From: JABFXX01 sp964419605
GTDB taxonomy: Bacteria > Myxococcota_A > Polyangia > Haliangiales > Haliangiaceae
DNA length: 64,000 nt
Direction of reading: 5' to 3'
Assembly: GCA_964419605.1 (NCBI GenBank)
Contig: CAYQQM010000005.1
Location: forward strand, 1 to 64,000
Every line of letters starts with the position of its first letter. The first letter of the stretch is position 1. Position numbers and translations under genes: made by a program. The notes beneath the pieces are model-generated. The model was given only the letters and a program-made list of their open reading frames with translations, was not told the origin of the DNA and ran no database searches. Positions 18,903-28,765 of the stretch are shown in pieces.

Positions 18903-20107
18903 TGGCGCTGCCGCACGGGATCAAGAGCATCGACGACCTCAGCGTCGAGGGAAGGCGTGTGTTCGTGCGCGTCGATTACAATGTTCCGCTCGACAAGGCG
19001 ACCAAAAAGGTCACGGATGACGCTCGCATTCGCGCTACCCTGCCAACGGTCAAGCGGTTGATCGAACGCGGTGCGCGCATCGTTCTGGGCTCGCACCTGG
19101 GCCGCCCTGACGGGAAGAAAAAGCCGGAGCTATCCCTCGAACCCATTGCCGCAAAGCTCGCCGAGCTCATCGATACCGAGGTTGCACTCGTCGATGAAAC
19201 TGTTGGCGACGGCGCGCGCAAGCTGGTGTCCGACCTGCGCGACGGGCAGATCGCGATGCTCGAGAACCTGCGGTTTCACCCTGGAGAAGAGGCGAACGAC
19301 GAAGCGCTGTCGCGTGCACTGGCGTCGTATTGCGATGTCTATATCAACGACGCGTTTGGCACGGCGCACCGCGCCCACGCTTCAACCGCTGGAATGGTCA
19401 AATTCGTTGCGGAAAAAGGCGCCGGTTACGTGATGGCCAAGGAGATCGACTTTTTGTCGCGCCTGCTTGCCAACGTGGAACGGCCGTACGTGGCTGTTCT
19501 CGGAGGCGCAAAAGTATCCGACAAGATCGAGGTACTCGATGCACTTTTGGAGCGCGTCGATGCCATTGTGATTGGTGGCGCGATGGCAAATACGTTCCTC
19601 GAAGCGTCGGGAAAATCGCTCGGAGCGAGCAAAGTCGAAAAGGACAAACTGCCCGTGGCGCGCAATTTCTTGCGCAAGGCCGGCGAAAAAAAGATCCCCG
19701 TTCATCTGCCGACCGACGTGGGCGTCGGCACCGGACTCGATGTAGCGCAAGCCTCCTACGTCGGCGTGGATGAGATCGGCCAAGGCCAAATGGCGCTCGA
19801 CATTGGCCCTGCATCCACAGAGCGATTTCGACGCATTCTCTCGGAAGCCAGAACCGTATTCTGGAACGGGCCGATGGGAGTGTTCGAAAAGCCGCAATGG
19901 GCGGTCGGGACGATCGCGGTCGCCAAAGCGCTCGCCGAAAACCGACTTGCCCTCACCGTCGTTGGAGGCGGCGACTCAGCAGCAGCGATCGCTCAAGCTG
20001 GACTCGCCGACAAAGTCTCGCACGTTTCAACGGGCGGTGGAGCGTCGCTCGAGTTCGTACAGGGACTGGAGTTGCCGGGCATCGCAGCACTAGCCGACCG
20101 CTCATAA
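18902..20107 (+). CDS. pgk: Phosphoglycerate kinase
   Basis: This enzyme transfers the acyl phosphate of 1,3-bisphosphoglycerate to ADP. The PGK signature is RVDYNVPLDKATKKV near the N terminus. LGSHLGRPDGKKKPELSL and the nucleotide-binding GGGDSAAAI near the C terminus are present, and the substrate-binding stretch LENLRFHPGEE is intact. At 401 residues it is of normal length. It is coupled to gap by a one-base overlap. The next gene starts 113 bases downstream, so the group may have an internal promoter there. Confidence 0.96.
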   Translation: MALPHGIKSIDDLSVEGRRVFVRVDYNVPLDKATKKVTDDARIRATLPTVKRLIERGARIVLGSHLGRPDGKKKPELSLEPIAAKLAELIDTEVALVDETVGDGARKLVSDLRDGQIAMLENLRFHPGEEANDEALSRALASYCDVYINDAFGTAHRAHASTAGMVKFVAEKGAGYVMAKEIDFLSRLLANVERPYVAVLGGAKVSDKIEVLDALLERVDAIVIGGAMANTFLEASGKSLGASKVEKDKLPVARNFLRKAGEKKIPVHLPTDVGVGTGLDVAQASYVGVDEIGQGQMALDIGPASTERFRRILSEARTVFWNGPMGVFEKPQWAVGTIAVAKALAENRLALTVVGGGDSAAAIAQAGLADKVSHVSTGGGASLEFVQGLELPGIAALADRS

Positions 20108-20220
20108 GATCTCGTAATTAATACGTTATTATTCCAACGACCGGGGGGCCAGGCGGCGTTGTTCGCTTTCGGCGGCCCAGTTCCGCTCAGCCGCAGTCAA
20201 AACCGTTATGATGGGCTGTC

Positions 20221-23040
20221 GTGGGCTCGAAGCGCTTGGGGATCTTAGACCCTTCGGGGCGACTTCTTGCAGATCTGGCCGAGGCCGCAGACGCCGCCGG
20301 CGTGGTGCTGGTCGACCTCGCTTCGATCGATGAGGCCGCCGAACTCGACGGAGTTCTTGTACCACCTGCGATGGCTGGCGACGTTGGTCCAGCTCAGCTC
20401 GTGGGGCCACCGCGTTGGATCGTGGGTGACGCAACCCATGCCGGGCGCGTAGCGGGTGCAGCAGTGAGCGCAAATGCAGACGGCGTGCTGCTCACGCCAG
20501 TGGCGGGTGAGGCGCTCGCAGCAATCGGTCATCGAACCGCAACCTCGCCCGATGAAGATCTCGCGCGATCCCGAGGCCTCATCGCGACCTCGCTCGTAAA
20601 CCTGACCGGTGCCGCCACCGAGACTCTGCGATCGGTGGCAGAGGGCTTCAACGCCCACGACTGCATCGTATGGTGGAAAGATGGAGCACAAATGGTGCCC
20701 ACTACCTCACGTCCTCCGCCCAGCGAGGGATATCGCCCGCAGGTAGCCGCAGCGGCAAGAATCGCGGCCGCTAGCGGCAGCACCGTTATTGTGGGGGGCG
20801 ATCAACCGCGCTCGTTGATCGCCAACCCGCTGCGCTCGACCCCGACTGAGATCTCCGGGCTTGCCGCCATAGTTTCAGATACTGCGCGTTGGTTCTCGAT
20901 CGCCGAGTGCACCGATCTCGGCGCCATCGCGACGCGACTGACGCGAGAGCTGTCCTGGCTTTCGAGCCACCGTCGACTGGTGGCGGAGGGCGAGCGCCTA
21001 CTCGCGGCCAGCCTCCACGACCCCCTCACGGGGGCAATGGCGCGCGGAGCATTTGAACAGGCGATTGCGCATGAAATCGCTGCCGCTGCGCGCCGCAACG
21101 AGAAGCTAACGCTCGCACTGTTTGATGTGGTCGGACTGCGCCGCATCAACTTCCAAAACGGACATAAAGCCGGAGATGAACTGCTCGCTCAAGTCGCAGG
21201 TCGATTGCGAGCCACGGTCCGCGGCAACGACGCGATGGGTCGTCCGGGTGGCGATGAACTCGCGGTACTCCTCGTCGGCACCGCAGAAGCAAGCGCAATC
21301 CAGGTTTCGCGCAAGGTGCTGAGCCGGGTCCAAGACGAACCTTTCAAGCTGGACGAGTCGGCCACCATCTCGATCCAGATGCGCGCTCTGATCACCGAGC
21401 TCGCGCCCGGCGAACGCAGCGGCGAAGCGGCCCTCGCGAGGTGCTATGCGAATCTACGGACCAGTCCGATCGGCGAGGTTGTTGTCATCGCCGCAAGTGA
21501 CCCCGCGCAGAACGGGCCCGACGTCGGCCTAGGATCTGGATCTCTCCCAGTTGGGACCACACTCGGAGGAACGTATAGGGTCGTGCACGAGCTGTCTCGA
21601 GGCGCGATGGGAGTCGTGTACCGCGGTGAGGATCTCGGCTTGGGACGCCCAGTCGCGATTAAAGTGCTGCGGTCGGATCTCGCGTCGGATCGCGGCCTCG
21701 TCGGTCGATTTCGCGCCGAAGCTGGCATCTTGGCGTCGCTTCACCACAAGAACCTCGTATCCGTTTATGCCCTCGGCGAACACGCTGGCGATATCTACTT
21801 CGTCATGGAGCTCGTCGAGGGACAGCCGCTGTCTGAGGTGCTTCGCGCCACACTCGAACGGCGCGAATGGTTTCCGATCGAAGCCATCGTGCAAATCGCC
21901 CTCGAAATTGGCGATGCGCTCGACGCGATGCACCAGCTCGGCCTGATTCATCGCGACGTCAAGCCGGCCAACATCCTCCTCGATCGCGAGCGCGATCGAG
22001 CTGTCCTCGTCGACGTGGGCGTCGCCATCAAGGCAGGGGATCAACTCGACGCTGCGGGAACACCAGGATTCGGAGCGCCCGAATCGTTTCTCGAACAAGA
22101 AAGCGGACCGCCTACCGACGTCTACGGGCTGGCAGCCACCTTGTATTGCCTGCTCACCGGCCGCCCGCCGTTTGGGTCGGGCGCAGCGCCCCAAGTGGTG
22201 CAACGGCAACTCAACGATCCCCTCGCGCCGCCGTCGCAGCTACGACCTGGCGTATCGGAGGCCGTCGATGCCGTGTTGGCAAAAGCCCTCGCTCCTAACC
22301 CAAAGCGCCGGTGGTCCTCGGCGTCGACGTTTGCGATCGCGCTCGGCCGGGCGCTCGAACGCGGCAAAGCCGACGCGATCCCAGCGGCCCCGAAAGAAGA
22401 CGTTGCGGCAGCCGCGGTCGCGGCGGTACTCAATCCGACCACAGGTATCGTAGAGGCTTCGCAAATCGTTTCGCTGCGGCGCGCCTCTCCCTCCGGCCGT
22501 GTCCGCGCCGTGCATTTGCGCGTGTTATCCCGCATCTTGCAGCACCATCTCGGCGACGCTGGAATTGAAAAACTCATCGGCACATCCCCCGAACTGAAGG
22601 CGGCGCTGTCCACCACGCTGGCCCCGCTATCGTGGGTGGACCTGCGCGAGCTCGTCGATGGACTGCAGCGCGCCCGCGAGCGACTTCCTGGATCCGCTGT
22701 GGTGCGCGAAGTGGGGCGCGGTGCCATCACCACAACGCTGACCCACCTGTTCGGAGCGAACCCCGCCTCGGTTACCCCGGAAACGGTACTCGGAGCCCTA
22801 CCCACATTCTGGCCGCGATACCACGACTGGGGCAGCGTCGAGGTCGCCATACACGCGGGTACCGCCGACATTGCGCTCGGCGGATACTCCGGATCGAGCG
22901 ACGTATGCGGCTTGGTCGGGGCGCAACTCGAGCGAATCGTTGAACTCACAGGCGCAGCAAACGTCGCCGCAGCCCACCCGACGTGTCGCTGTGACAACAA
23001 CGCATCCAGCTGCGCGTTCACGGTGAGCTGGACGCGATAG
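20221..23040 (+). CDS. GGDEF and Ser/Thr protein kinase fusion
   Basis: This 939-residue protein joins two signalling enzymes. Residues 1-100 look like a degenerate receiver and about 115-250 are GAF-like. A GGDEF domain follows from about 264 (LHDPLTGAMARGAF) with active-site GGDEL near 343, and an RGND exactly five residues before it matches the RxxD inhibitory site of diguanylate cyclases. A protein kinase domain runs from about 451 (LSRGAMGVVYRGE) with HRDVKPAN near 577; the usual DFG reads DVG but keeps the metal-binding Asp. The C-terminal 200 residues end in CRCDNNASSCAFTVSW, reminiscent of the myxobacterial DUF2378 family. It starts at GTG 20221 and lies between pgk and tpiA, suggesting but not proving a metabolic link. 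Confidence 0.85.
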   Translation: MGSKRLGILDPSGRLLADLAEAADAAGVVLVDLASIDEAAELDGVLVPPAMAGDVGPAQLVGPPRWIVGDATHAGRVAGAAVSANADGVLLTPVAGEALAAIGHRTATSPDEDLARSRGLIATSLVNLTGAATETLRSVAEGFNAHDCIVWWKDGAQMVPTTSRPPPSEGYRPQVAAAARIAAASGSTVIVGGDQPRSLIANPLRSTPTEISGLAAIVSDTARWFSIAECTDLGAIATRLTRELSWLSSHRRLVAEGERLLAASLHDPLTGAMARGAFEQAIAHEIAAAARRNEKLTLALFDVVGLRRINFQNGHKAGDELLAQVAGRLRATVRGNDAMGRPGGDELAVLLVGTAEASAIQVSRKVLSRVQDEPFKLDESATISIQMRALITELAPGERSGEAALARCYANLRTSPIGEVVVIAASDPAQNGPDVGLGSGSLPVGTTLGGTYRVVHELSRGAMGVVYRGEDLGLGRPVAIKVLRSDLASDRGLVGRFRAEAGILASLHHKNLVSVYALGEHAGDIYFVMELVEGQPLSEVLRATLERREWFPIEAIVQIALEIGDALDAMHQLGLIHRDVKPANILLDRERDRAVLVDVGVAIKAGDQLDAAGTPGFGAPESFLEQESGPPTDVYGLAATLYCLLTGRPPFGSGAAPQVVQRQLNDPLAPPSQLRPGVSEAVDAVLAKALAPNPKRRWSSASTFAIALGRALERGKADAIPAAPKEDVAAAAVAAVLNPTTGIVEASQIVSLRRASPSGRVRAVHLRVLSRILQHHLGDAGIEKLIGTSPELKAALSTTLAPLSWVDLRELVDGLQRARERLPGSAVVREVGRGAITTTLTHLFGANPASVTPETVLGALPTFWPRYHDWGSVEVAIHAGTADIALGGYSGSSDVCGLVGAQLERIVELTGAANVAAAHPTCRCDNNASSCAFTVSWTR

Positions 23041-23063
23041 GCCTGCGCGCGTTATCAAGCGGC

Positions 23064-23828
23064 ATGCGCACTCCGTTTGTAGTCGGAAACTGGAAACTCA
23101 ACAAAACCATCGCCGAAGCCACCGCGTTCGCCCGCGCGCTTCGAGAGCAAGTAGGCGCGGTGAAGGGCGCCATGGTTGGCATCGCTCCTGTATATACGGC
23201 GATTCCAGCGGTCGCGAAGACTCTCGAAGGCAGCGCGATTGCGACGTGCGCCCAGGACTGCTTCTGGGAATCGTCGGGAGCGTGGACCGGCGAGTTGTCA
23301 GCCTCCCTGCTCGTCGACGCCGGCGCAACGTGGACCATTGTCGGCCACAGCGAGCGCCGCCAACACTTCGGCGACACCGACGACAGCGTGGGCAAGAAAG
23401 CCCGCGCCGCCCTCGCCGCCGGCCTTGGAGCCATTGTCTGCGTCGGCGAAACCCTGGCGCAACGCGATAGCGGCAGCACACTCAGCATCATTGATGCTCA
23501 ACTCGCCGGGGGCCTCGCCGACGTTAGCTCGGTCGTGGCTCGGGAAAAACTGGTCATTGCCTACGAACCCGTGTGGGCGATCGGCACCGGCCGGACCGCA
23601 ACACCGGCACAAGCCCAGGAGGTTCACGCTCATATCCGCAAGCGGTTGGGCGAGCGCTTCGGCTCCGAGGTCGGCGCCGCGATCCGGATCCAGTACGGCG
23701 GCTCCGTGAAGCCATCGAACGCCCAGGCACTTATGGCCGAACCCGACATCGATGGCGCCCTTGTAGGCGGCGCATCGCTGGAAGCAGCGGATTTCATCGC
23801 CATTGTAAAGGCCGCCGCGGCCGGCTGA
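23064..23828 (+). CDS. tpiA: Triosephosphate isomerase
   Basis: This enzyme interconverts dihydroxyacetone phosphate and glyceraldehyde 3-phosphate. All hallmark residues are visible: the substrate Lys in VVGNWKLNK, the electrophilic His in IVGHSERR, the catalytic Glu in AYEPVWAIGTG, and the phosphate-binding RIQYGGSVKP and GALVGGASL. It has 254 residues, the standard single-domain TIM barrel. It starts 23 bases after the kinase fusion gene and is followed by secG, an order seen in many bacteria (gap-pgk-tpiA-secG) but here interrupted by the signalling gene. Confidence 0.96.
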   Translation: MRTPFVVGNWKLNKTIAEATAFARALREQVGAVKGAMVGIAPVYTAIPAVAKTLEGSAIATCAQDCFWESSGAWTGELSASLLVDAGATWTIVGHSERRQHFGDTDDSVGKKARAALAAGLGAIVCVGETLAQRDSGSTLSIIDAQLAGGLADVSSVVAREKLVIAYEPVWAIGTGRTATPAQAQEVHAHIRKRLGERFGSEVGAAIRIQYGGSVKPSNAQALMAEPDIDGALVGGASLEAADFIAIVKAAAAG

Positions 23829-23906
23829 GAACTGCAGGGTCCGCCGATTCCTGGCCTGCTAGCGCTTGCGAACCGCGGCCGCCAGAGCTAGAAGCAAGGT
23901 TTCCCC

Positions 23907-24581
23907 ATGGTGGCGCTCCTCACGATCCTGCACATTATCGTGTGTTTGTTCCTGATGCTCACGGTCCTGTTGCAGTCGGGCAAAGGCGGAAGCATGGGCG
24001 CGGCGTTCGGCGGCGGCAACGCCGCCACGGTATTTGGCGGATCGGGGGCCTCCACGTTTTTGCGCCGCCTCACCGCCAGCGCGGCCACGATCTTCATGTT
24101 GACGTCGATGGTGCTCGCGTACCTCGCAAGTTATAACTCTGGAGATCCACTAGAGAATTTTGGCAAGTCTCAGGCTGCAGAAGCCAAGAAAAAAGAAGAC
24201 GCGAAGGCCAGCATCCAAAATGGTTCGGCGGCCCCCCCTGCCCCCACTGGTTCCGCTGCGACCGAGTCGCCGCAGGCGGAGTCCAATAGCGGAGCCGCAG
24301 CACCTAGCTCCACCTCCGCCGCGCCCCCGGAAACTACGGGTACGCCGGAGCCTTCCCCCGCTGTGGTAAAGCCAGCATCCGCGGAAAAACCGCCCGTTGA
24401 AGAAAAGACGCCTGCTGAAGAAAAGGCACCTGCCGGTCAGCCCAACGCCTCTGAGGTTTCAGAGCCGGTCCGTACGAAACCCAAGCGCGCTGCCAAGCCC
24501 ACACCAGAGCACGCTGAGGCGACCGAGCCCACGGCTGCGCCCGGCCCCGCGCCCGCCGCAGAACCGGATCCCGTCCCATAA
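23907..24581 (+). CDS. secG: Preprotein translocase subunit SecG with long C-terminal tail
   Basis: The first 75 residues are a typical SecG: a membrane helix (LLTILHIIVCLFLMLTVLLQ), the conserved GKGGSMGAAFGGG and VFGGSG loop, then a second helix (AATIFMLTSMVLAYLAS). SecG aids the SecYE channel during export. Beyond residue 90 the protein continues for about 130 residues of low-complexity Pro/Ala/Glu/Lys sequence, making it roughly twice the usual length; the tail is probably disordered. AAGG lies eight bases before ATG 23907. It converges on dapF with 17 bases between stops. Confidence 0.9.
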   Translation: MVALLTILHIIVCLFLMLTVLLQSGKGGSMGAAFGGGNAATVFGGSGASTFLRRLTASAATIFMLTSMVLAYLASYNSGDPLENFGKSQAAEAKKKEDAKASIQNGSAAPPAPTGSAATESPQAESNSGAAAPSSTSAAPPETTGTPEPSPAVVKPASAEKPPVEEKTPAEEKAPAGQPNASEVSEPVRTKPKRAAKPTPEHAEATEPTAAPGPAPAAEPDPVP

Positions 24582-24598
24582 CACGGCCACCCGCCTAA

Positions 24599-25501
24599 TC
24601 AGGAGGCGGCGAACGCAATGGGCCGTCGGGCGAGAGCTCGCGGATCGAATTCTCCCTCGAACACGCGAACCGCGGGTCCGTGCATGAAGACATTTCCGAG
24701 CCCAGCTTCGACGCGAATCTGCAGCGCGCCGCCGAGGAGATTGACGCGCACATCGCTAGCTTCGTCGCAACGATCGTTGAGGATCGCGGCCACAACAGTC
24801 GCGCACGCCCCGGTGCCGCAGGCGAGGGTAATTCCGACACCGCGCTCCCACACCACAACGTCGAACTCGCGACGACTCCGCACCCGCACCACTTCCACGT
24901 TGGTACGCCGGGGAAACCACGCGTGCGTTTCGATGCGCGGCCCGATCGCCTCGGCCAACGTGCGCAAGTCGCCAGCAGAATCGTCGAACAGCACCGCGTG
25001 CGGATTTCCCATCGACACGCCGGTGATGCGCAACGGCGATTCACCCGGCAATTCCAGCAGCTGATCGACGCAGCGCTCCGATGGCGGACCAGTCATTGGG
25101 ATCTCGCCGCGCGTCAGCATCGGCCGCCCCATCGCAACCGTGACGCCGTCACTGCGACGCGTGCAGAGGAGCCGGCCCGCTCCGGTCTCGATCGCGAGCT
25201 CTGATTTGGAACTGCCAGTCGCGGCAAGAGCCTCGACGACGCATCGCAGGCCGTTGCCGCACATCTCCGCTTCGCTGCCATCGGCGTTGAGGACCCGCAT
25301 TCGGGCGTCGCTGCCCTGCGCCGGCAAGATCGCCAGCACCCCATCTGCCCCTATGCCGAACTGACGATCACAGACCGTCTGAGCCACTTGAGGATCTTGC
25401 ATGGCCGCAGCAGTGGCCGAGTCGATTCCACGCAGGTCTACAACGACAAAGTCATTCCCCAACCCTTGATACTTTGCAAATTTCACAATTCCCTCAATCA
25501 T
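24599..25501 (-). CDS. dapF: Diaminopimelate epimerase
   Basis: This enzyme converts LL- to meso-diaminopimelate for lysine and peptidoglycan synthesis, using two cysteines as general acid and base. Both are present: NADGSEAEMCGNGLRC (first Cys in MCGNG) and TLACGTGACATVV (second). The N-terminal KYQGLGNDFVVVD and the internal GNPHAVLF motifs also match. The length of 300 residues is near normal. Its start (ATG 25501) overlaps the stop of the upstream lipoprotein gene by eight bases, indicating co-transcription. Confidence 0.95.
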   Translation of the reverse strand: MIEGIVKFAKYQGLGNDFVVVDLRGIDSATAAAMQDPQVAQTVCDRQFGIGADGVLAILPAQGSDARMRVLNADGSEAEMCGNGLRCVVEALAATGSSKSELAIETGAGRLLCTRRSDGVTVAMGRPMLTRGEIPMTGPPSERCVDQLLELPGESPLRITGVSMGNPHAVLFDDSAGDLRTLAEAIGPRIETHAWFPRRTNVEVVRVRSRREFDVVVWERGVGITLACGTGACATVVAAILNDRCDEASDVRVNLLGGALQIRVEAGLGNVFMHGPAVRVFEGEFDPRALARRPIAFAAS

Positions 25502-26174
25502 ACGTTAACGGTTGTTGCGGCCCAGGACGCGGCGCCACGGGATACGGGGATTGCGGTCCCTGAACCGGTGGCGGCTGAGGCAACGGCGGCGGCTGAGACT
25601 GCGGCGACGGATTCTGCTGCTGCGATGACGACAACGGCGGCGACTGCGGCGGCTGCAGCTGGGATTGCGGCATCGGAGGTTGCTGCGGCTCCGGCGCAGC
25701 AGTAGGGTTCGGCGCGTACGGTTTCACCGGCTGCCGCCACCCATTCCACAGCCCTCCCCGGTCGCGAGACGAACTCCACCACCGTCCGGAGTACTGTCGC
25801 CCCGCCTGATCGAACACGATAAAGCCTTCTCCTCCGAGTGGTGGGCTCGCGGGCGCCCCGTAGGAGGGCCCCTTGGCGGGCTCCTGCCACTGAAACGACA
25901 GCACATTGCCGCGAAGCGTACCGAAGAAATAGCCAACCACCGCCTGGCCCTGCCGATCGTATTGCCATACGCCGTGTACCCCGCCAGCCTGCAGCCCTCC
26001 CGTCGCTGTGTTGGGCTCGATCTTCACGGCGCCGAAGTTCGACTGCCATAATCCGAGCGCGCGCGCAGGATCCATATCTTGTGGCGGCGGGGGACCGCTC
26101 TGCGGCGTTGTGGGACCGGCGGTTGCACAGCCCATCGCCCCTACCAACAGCCATGCGATATGACCAACCCTCAT
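25494..26174 (-). CDS. Putative lipoprotein with Gln/Pro-rich tail
   Basis: ATG 26174 gives a lipoprotein signal (MRVGHIAWLLVGAMGC) with Cys after VGAMG; longer in-frame starts bury the signal. The middle 130 residues are Trp- and Gly-rich beta-type sequence (LGLWQSNFGAVKIEP, GVWQYDRQGQAVVGYFFG, YSGRWWSSSRDRGGLWNGW), which resembles small secreted domains that report ligand or matrix binding, but I cannot assign a family. The last 65 residues are almost only Gln, Pro and Ser. It is co-transcribed with dapF. Confidence 0.65.
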   Translation of the reverse strand: MRVGHIAWLLVGAMGCATAGPTTPQSGPPPPQDMDPARALGLWQSNFGAVKIEPNTATGGLQAGGVHGVWQYDRQGQAVVGYFFGTLRGNVLSFQWQEPAKGPSYGAPASPPLGGEGFIVFDQAGRQYSGRWWSSSRDRGGLWNGWRQPVKPYAPNPTAAPEPQQPPMPQSQLQPPQSPPLSSSQQQNPSPQSQPPPLPQPPPVQGPQSPYPVAPRPGPQQPLTYD

Positions 26175-26286
26175 GTCTGCCGAAGTATAGGTCATGTTTT
26201 GGAACGTGCGACCGGTATAGTTCCATTTCGCCTCAACTCGGTCTACTGTCCGCACCGCGTTGCGTGTGTCCTCTCCAGCGTCTCGC

Positions 26287-26361
<75 letters not shown>

Positions 26362-26399
26362 TTGAAAAATAGGTTAACGGAATCGAAAGGCAGTCCTCC

Positions 26400-27149
26400 T
26401 TGCGCGAACAGCTATTGAATCTCCTGTTGTTACAGTCCTGCGACGTCAAAGTCCGCGAAGTCGAGGCCGCCGCGAAGGCGCTCCCAGCAACGCTCGATCC
26501 GCTGCGGCGCGACCTCGCGAAACTCCAGGGCATGCTCGATGCCGAGCGGACAAAACTCGCAGAGACCGATACTTGGCGCACATCCCAGCAAGAGCTCATC
26601 GAAAGGGAACGCGATGCGCAAAAGTCGGCGTCCGCCAAACTGGCCCTTTCCAAGAATACCAAAGAGTTCGGAGCTGCCACCCGCGAAGTCGAAAACAAGC
26701 GAAAATCCATCCAGGATCGCGAAGCCGAGCTGAAAAAGGTCGTCGAAGCGGCTCAGCAGCAGAACGAGCAGCTCTCGGCGCGCGATGCCGACGTCCAACA
26801 ACTACGCGAAACGCTTGCATCGCGCGAAGCAGCGATGGCCGCCGAGTTGGAAGCACTTGCCACACAGCTTCGCGACGCAATCTCCGCGCGGGATATCGCC
26901 CGCGCCAAGGTCGACGCCACGTGGGTCAAGACCTACGACACTCTGGCGGCAAAACGCGGCTACGCCGTCGCGCCTGTGATCAAAGGTGTTTGCCAAGGCT
27001 GCCACATGGCGTTGCCACCGCAGCTCAGCAACATCCTTGCCCGCATGGAATCGATCGAGACCTGCCCGCGCTGCGGCCGCCTGGTGTATCGCAAAGACAT
27101 GATCGAATCCGCCGCTCCCGCCGACACGGCAAAACCAGCCGCGGGCTAA
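26400..27149 (+). CDS. Coiled-coil zinc-ribbon protein (C4-type)
   Basis: This is a 249-residue protein of two parts. Residues 1-190 form a long, highly charged helical hairpin of coiled-coil type (EELIERERD-like repeats and KRKSIQDREAELKKVVEA). The C-terminal 60 residues form a four-cysteine zinc ribbon, CQGC followed about 26 residues later by CPRC. This architecture defines a widespread family of putative RNA- or ribosome-associated zinc-ribbon proteins. The start is TTG 26400, with GAAAGG about a dozen bases upstream; no ATG or GTG fits. It begins 40 bases after the tRNA and ends six bases before the next gene. Confidence 0.8.
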   Translation: MREQLLNLLLLQSCDVKVREVEAAAKALPATLDPLRRDLAKLQGMLDAERTKLAETDTWRTSQQELIERERDAQKSASAKLALSKNTKEFGAATREVENKRKSIQDREAELKKVVEAAQQQNEQLSARDADVQQLRETLASREAAMAAELEALATQLRDAISARDIARAKVDATWVKTYDTLAAKRGYAVAPVIKGVCQGCHMALPPQLSNILARMESIETCPRCGRLVYRKDMIESAAPADTAKPAAG

Positions 27150-27155
27150 GGGTTT

Positions 27156-28172
27156 GTGTCCATAGCAACGGTTCGAAATGTACTGAATTCGAGCGTTCTA
27201 GCGCTTACTCTCGCGTGTGGCGGCGGGCCGCACCGCGCACCTGAGCGAGCCGAGCCCGCGCTGTCCAAAAACTCCACGCTTCCAAAGCCTGAAGCGCCAC
27301 CGGATCCCGGGGTCGCGGCCCAAACAAATGAGCCTAAGCCATCACCCGCCCCATCCGTTGAGCCGAGCGTTCCACCCCCCCCTCCTCCGCCGCCTTTGCC
27401 GCCAATTCCGAAACGGCTGCCAAAACACCAGCTGTACGACAGCTTAGATGCGGCCTTGCTTGCGCTGATTCCCAAGCAGCCGCGAGTCATCGGGATCGGC
27501 GAGCTCCATAACCGCACGGATCGACCGGTTGCTTCGAGCGTCAAATCCAGCCTGGCGCACATGACCGCAGCCTGGCCGGCGATTGCACCTCGCGTCTCGG
27601 ACCTCGTCGTCGAGACGTGGGTGGTTGACCCCAGCTGTGGCAAGATTGCGGCGGAAGCCACCGCGGCGATGGGGACGGAGATCAAGCGCCCGGAAGCGAC
27701 AAAAAATGAGGTGACCCTGCTCGCCGAGGCTGCAAGAGCCGCCAACGTTCAGCCTCACGCGATGACGTTGTCGTGCGACGACTACAAAACCCTGCGTCCC
27801 AACGGCCAGGTTGATCCGGTCGCGATGCTAACGCTGACCACGCGCGAGTTGACGCGAATCAGTACCAGCGCGGTGGCGTATCGAGCCAGACACGCCGATC
27901 CCAGGCCCTGGGTGATCGTCTATGGCGGCGCGCTGCACAACGACCGATTCCCAACCAAACCGCTCGCCGAGTGGAGCTTCGCCAAGGCTGTAGACCGAGC
28001 GACCCACGATCGCTTCGTCGAGATCGATCTGATCGTTCCCGAAGTCGCGCTTCTCGACCCCCCGTCGCAGAACCAACCATGGTTCGCATTGGCTCAAGTC
28101 ACCAGCGACAAGGTCATCGTGTGGAAGCGCGGCGAACGATCGTTTGTTGTGATCTTGCCGAAATCCCCATAA
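27156..28172 (+). CDS. Lipoprotein with ChaN/TraB-like GELH motif
   Basis: GTG 27156 opens a lipoprotein signal with lipobox LTLAC. A Pro-rich linker of about 70 residues, including ten consecutive prolines, precedes the folded domain. That domain starts with PRVIGIGELHNRTD, where G-E-x-H is the metal- or haem-type motif of the ChaN/TraB/erythromycin-esterase superfamily. Later matches are LVVETWVVDPSC and VYGGALHNDRFP. ChaN is an iron-regulated haem-binding lipoprotein, but the family is wide and activity here is unknown. It follows the zinc-ribbon gene by six bases, so the two are probably co-transcribed. Confidence 0.6.
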   Translation: MSIATVRNVLNSSVLALTLACGGGPHRAPERAEPALSKNSTLPKPEAPPDPGVAAQTNEPKPSPAPSVEPSVPPPPPPPPLPPIPKRLPKHQLYDSLDAALLALIPKQPRVIGIGELHNRTDRPVASSVKSSLAHMTAAWPAIAPRVSDLVVETWVVDPSCGKIAAEATAAMGTEIKRPEATKNEVTLLAEAARAANVQPHAMTLSCDDYKTLRPNGQVDPVAMLTLTTRELTRISTSAVAYRARHADPRPWVIVYGGALHNDRFPTKPLAEWSFAKAVDRATHDRFVEIDLIVPEVALLDPPSQNQPWFALAQVTSDKVIVWKRGERSFVVILPKSP

Positions 28173-28214
28173 CAGCCAACACGGAAATTCACCGCGCGAC
28201 CGGAGCGGCGCTGA

Positions 28215-28358
28215 GCGCGCAGTCATTTGTGTTGAGGCGAGGCGGCTAGGAGAGAGGAGCGCAGCGTACTTCCTGTACGTGAGCACCGCAGCGATGACCC
28301 TTGGAAATCCCCGACGGGGGACGACGCCAACGAAGCCTCAACACAAATGGCTGCGCGC
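28215..28358. repeat. Intergenic palindromic element, copy C
   Basis: A 144-base element is bounded by 24-base inverted arms at 28215-28238 and 28335-28358 with one mismatch. Its interior shares long blocks with the element at 36972-37169, including GGCGAGGCGGCTAGGAG and the sequence around GCGTACTTCCTGTACGTGAG. The arms differ in sequence from the other copy yet still pair within themselves, so the folded form seems to be maintained. It lies between the GELH lipoprotein gene and the 3' end of rnpB. Confidence 0.85.
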
Positions 28359-28367
28359 GATAGGAGT

Positions 28368-28765
<398 letters not shown>

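Noticed and set aside
24582..24598. Possible bidirectional terminator between secG and dapF
   Set aside because: The 17 bases have only a weak CCGCCT/AGGCGG symmetry and no T-run on either strand.
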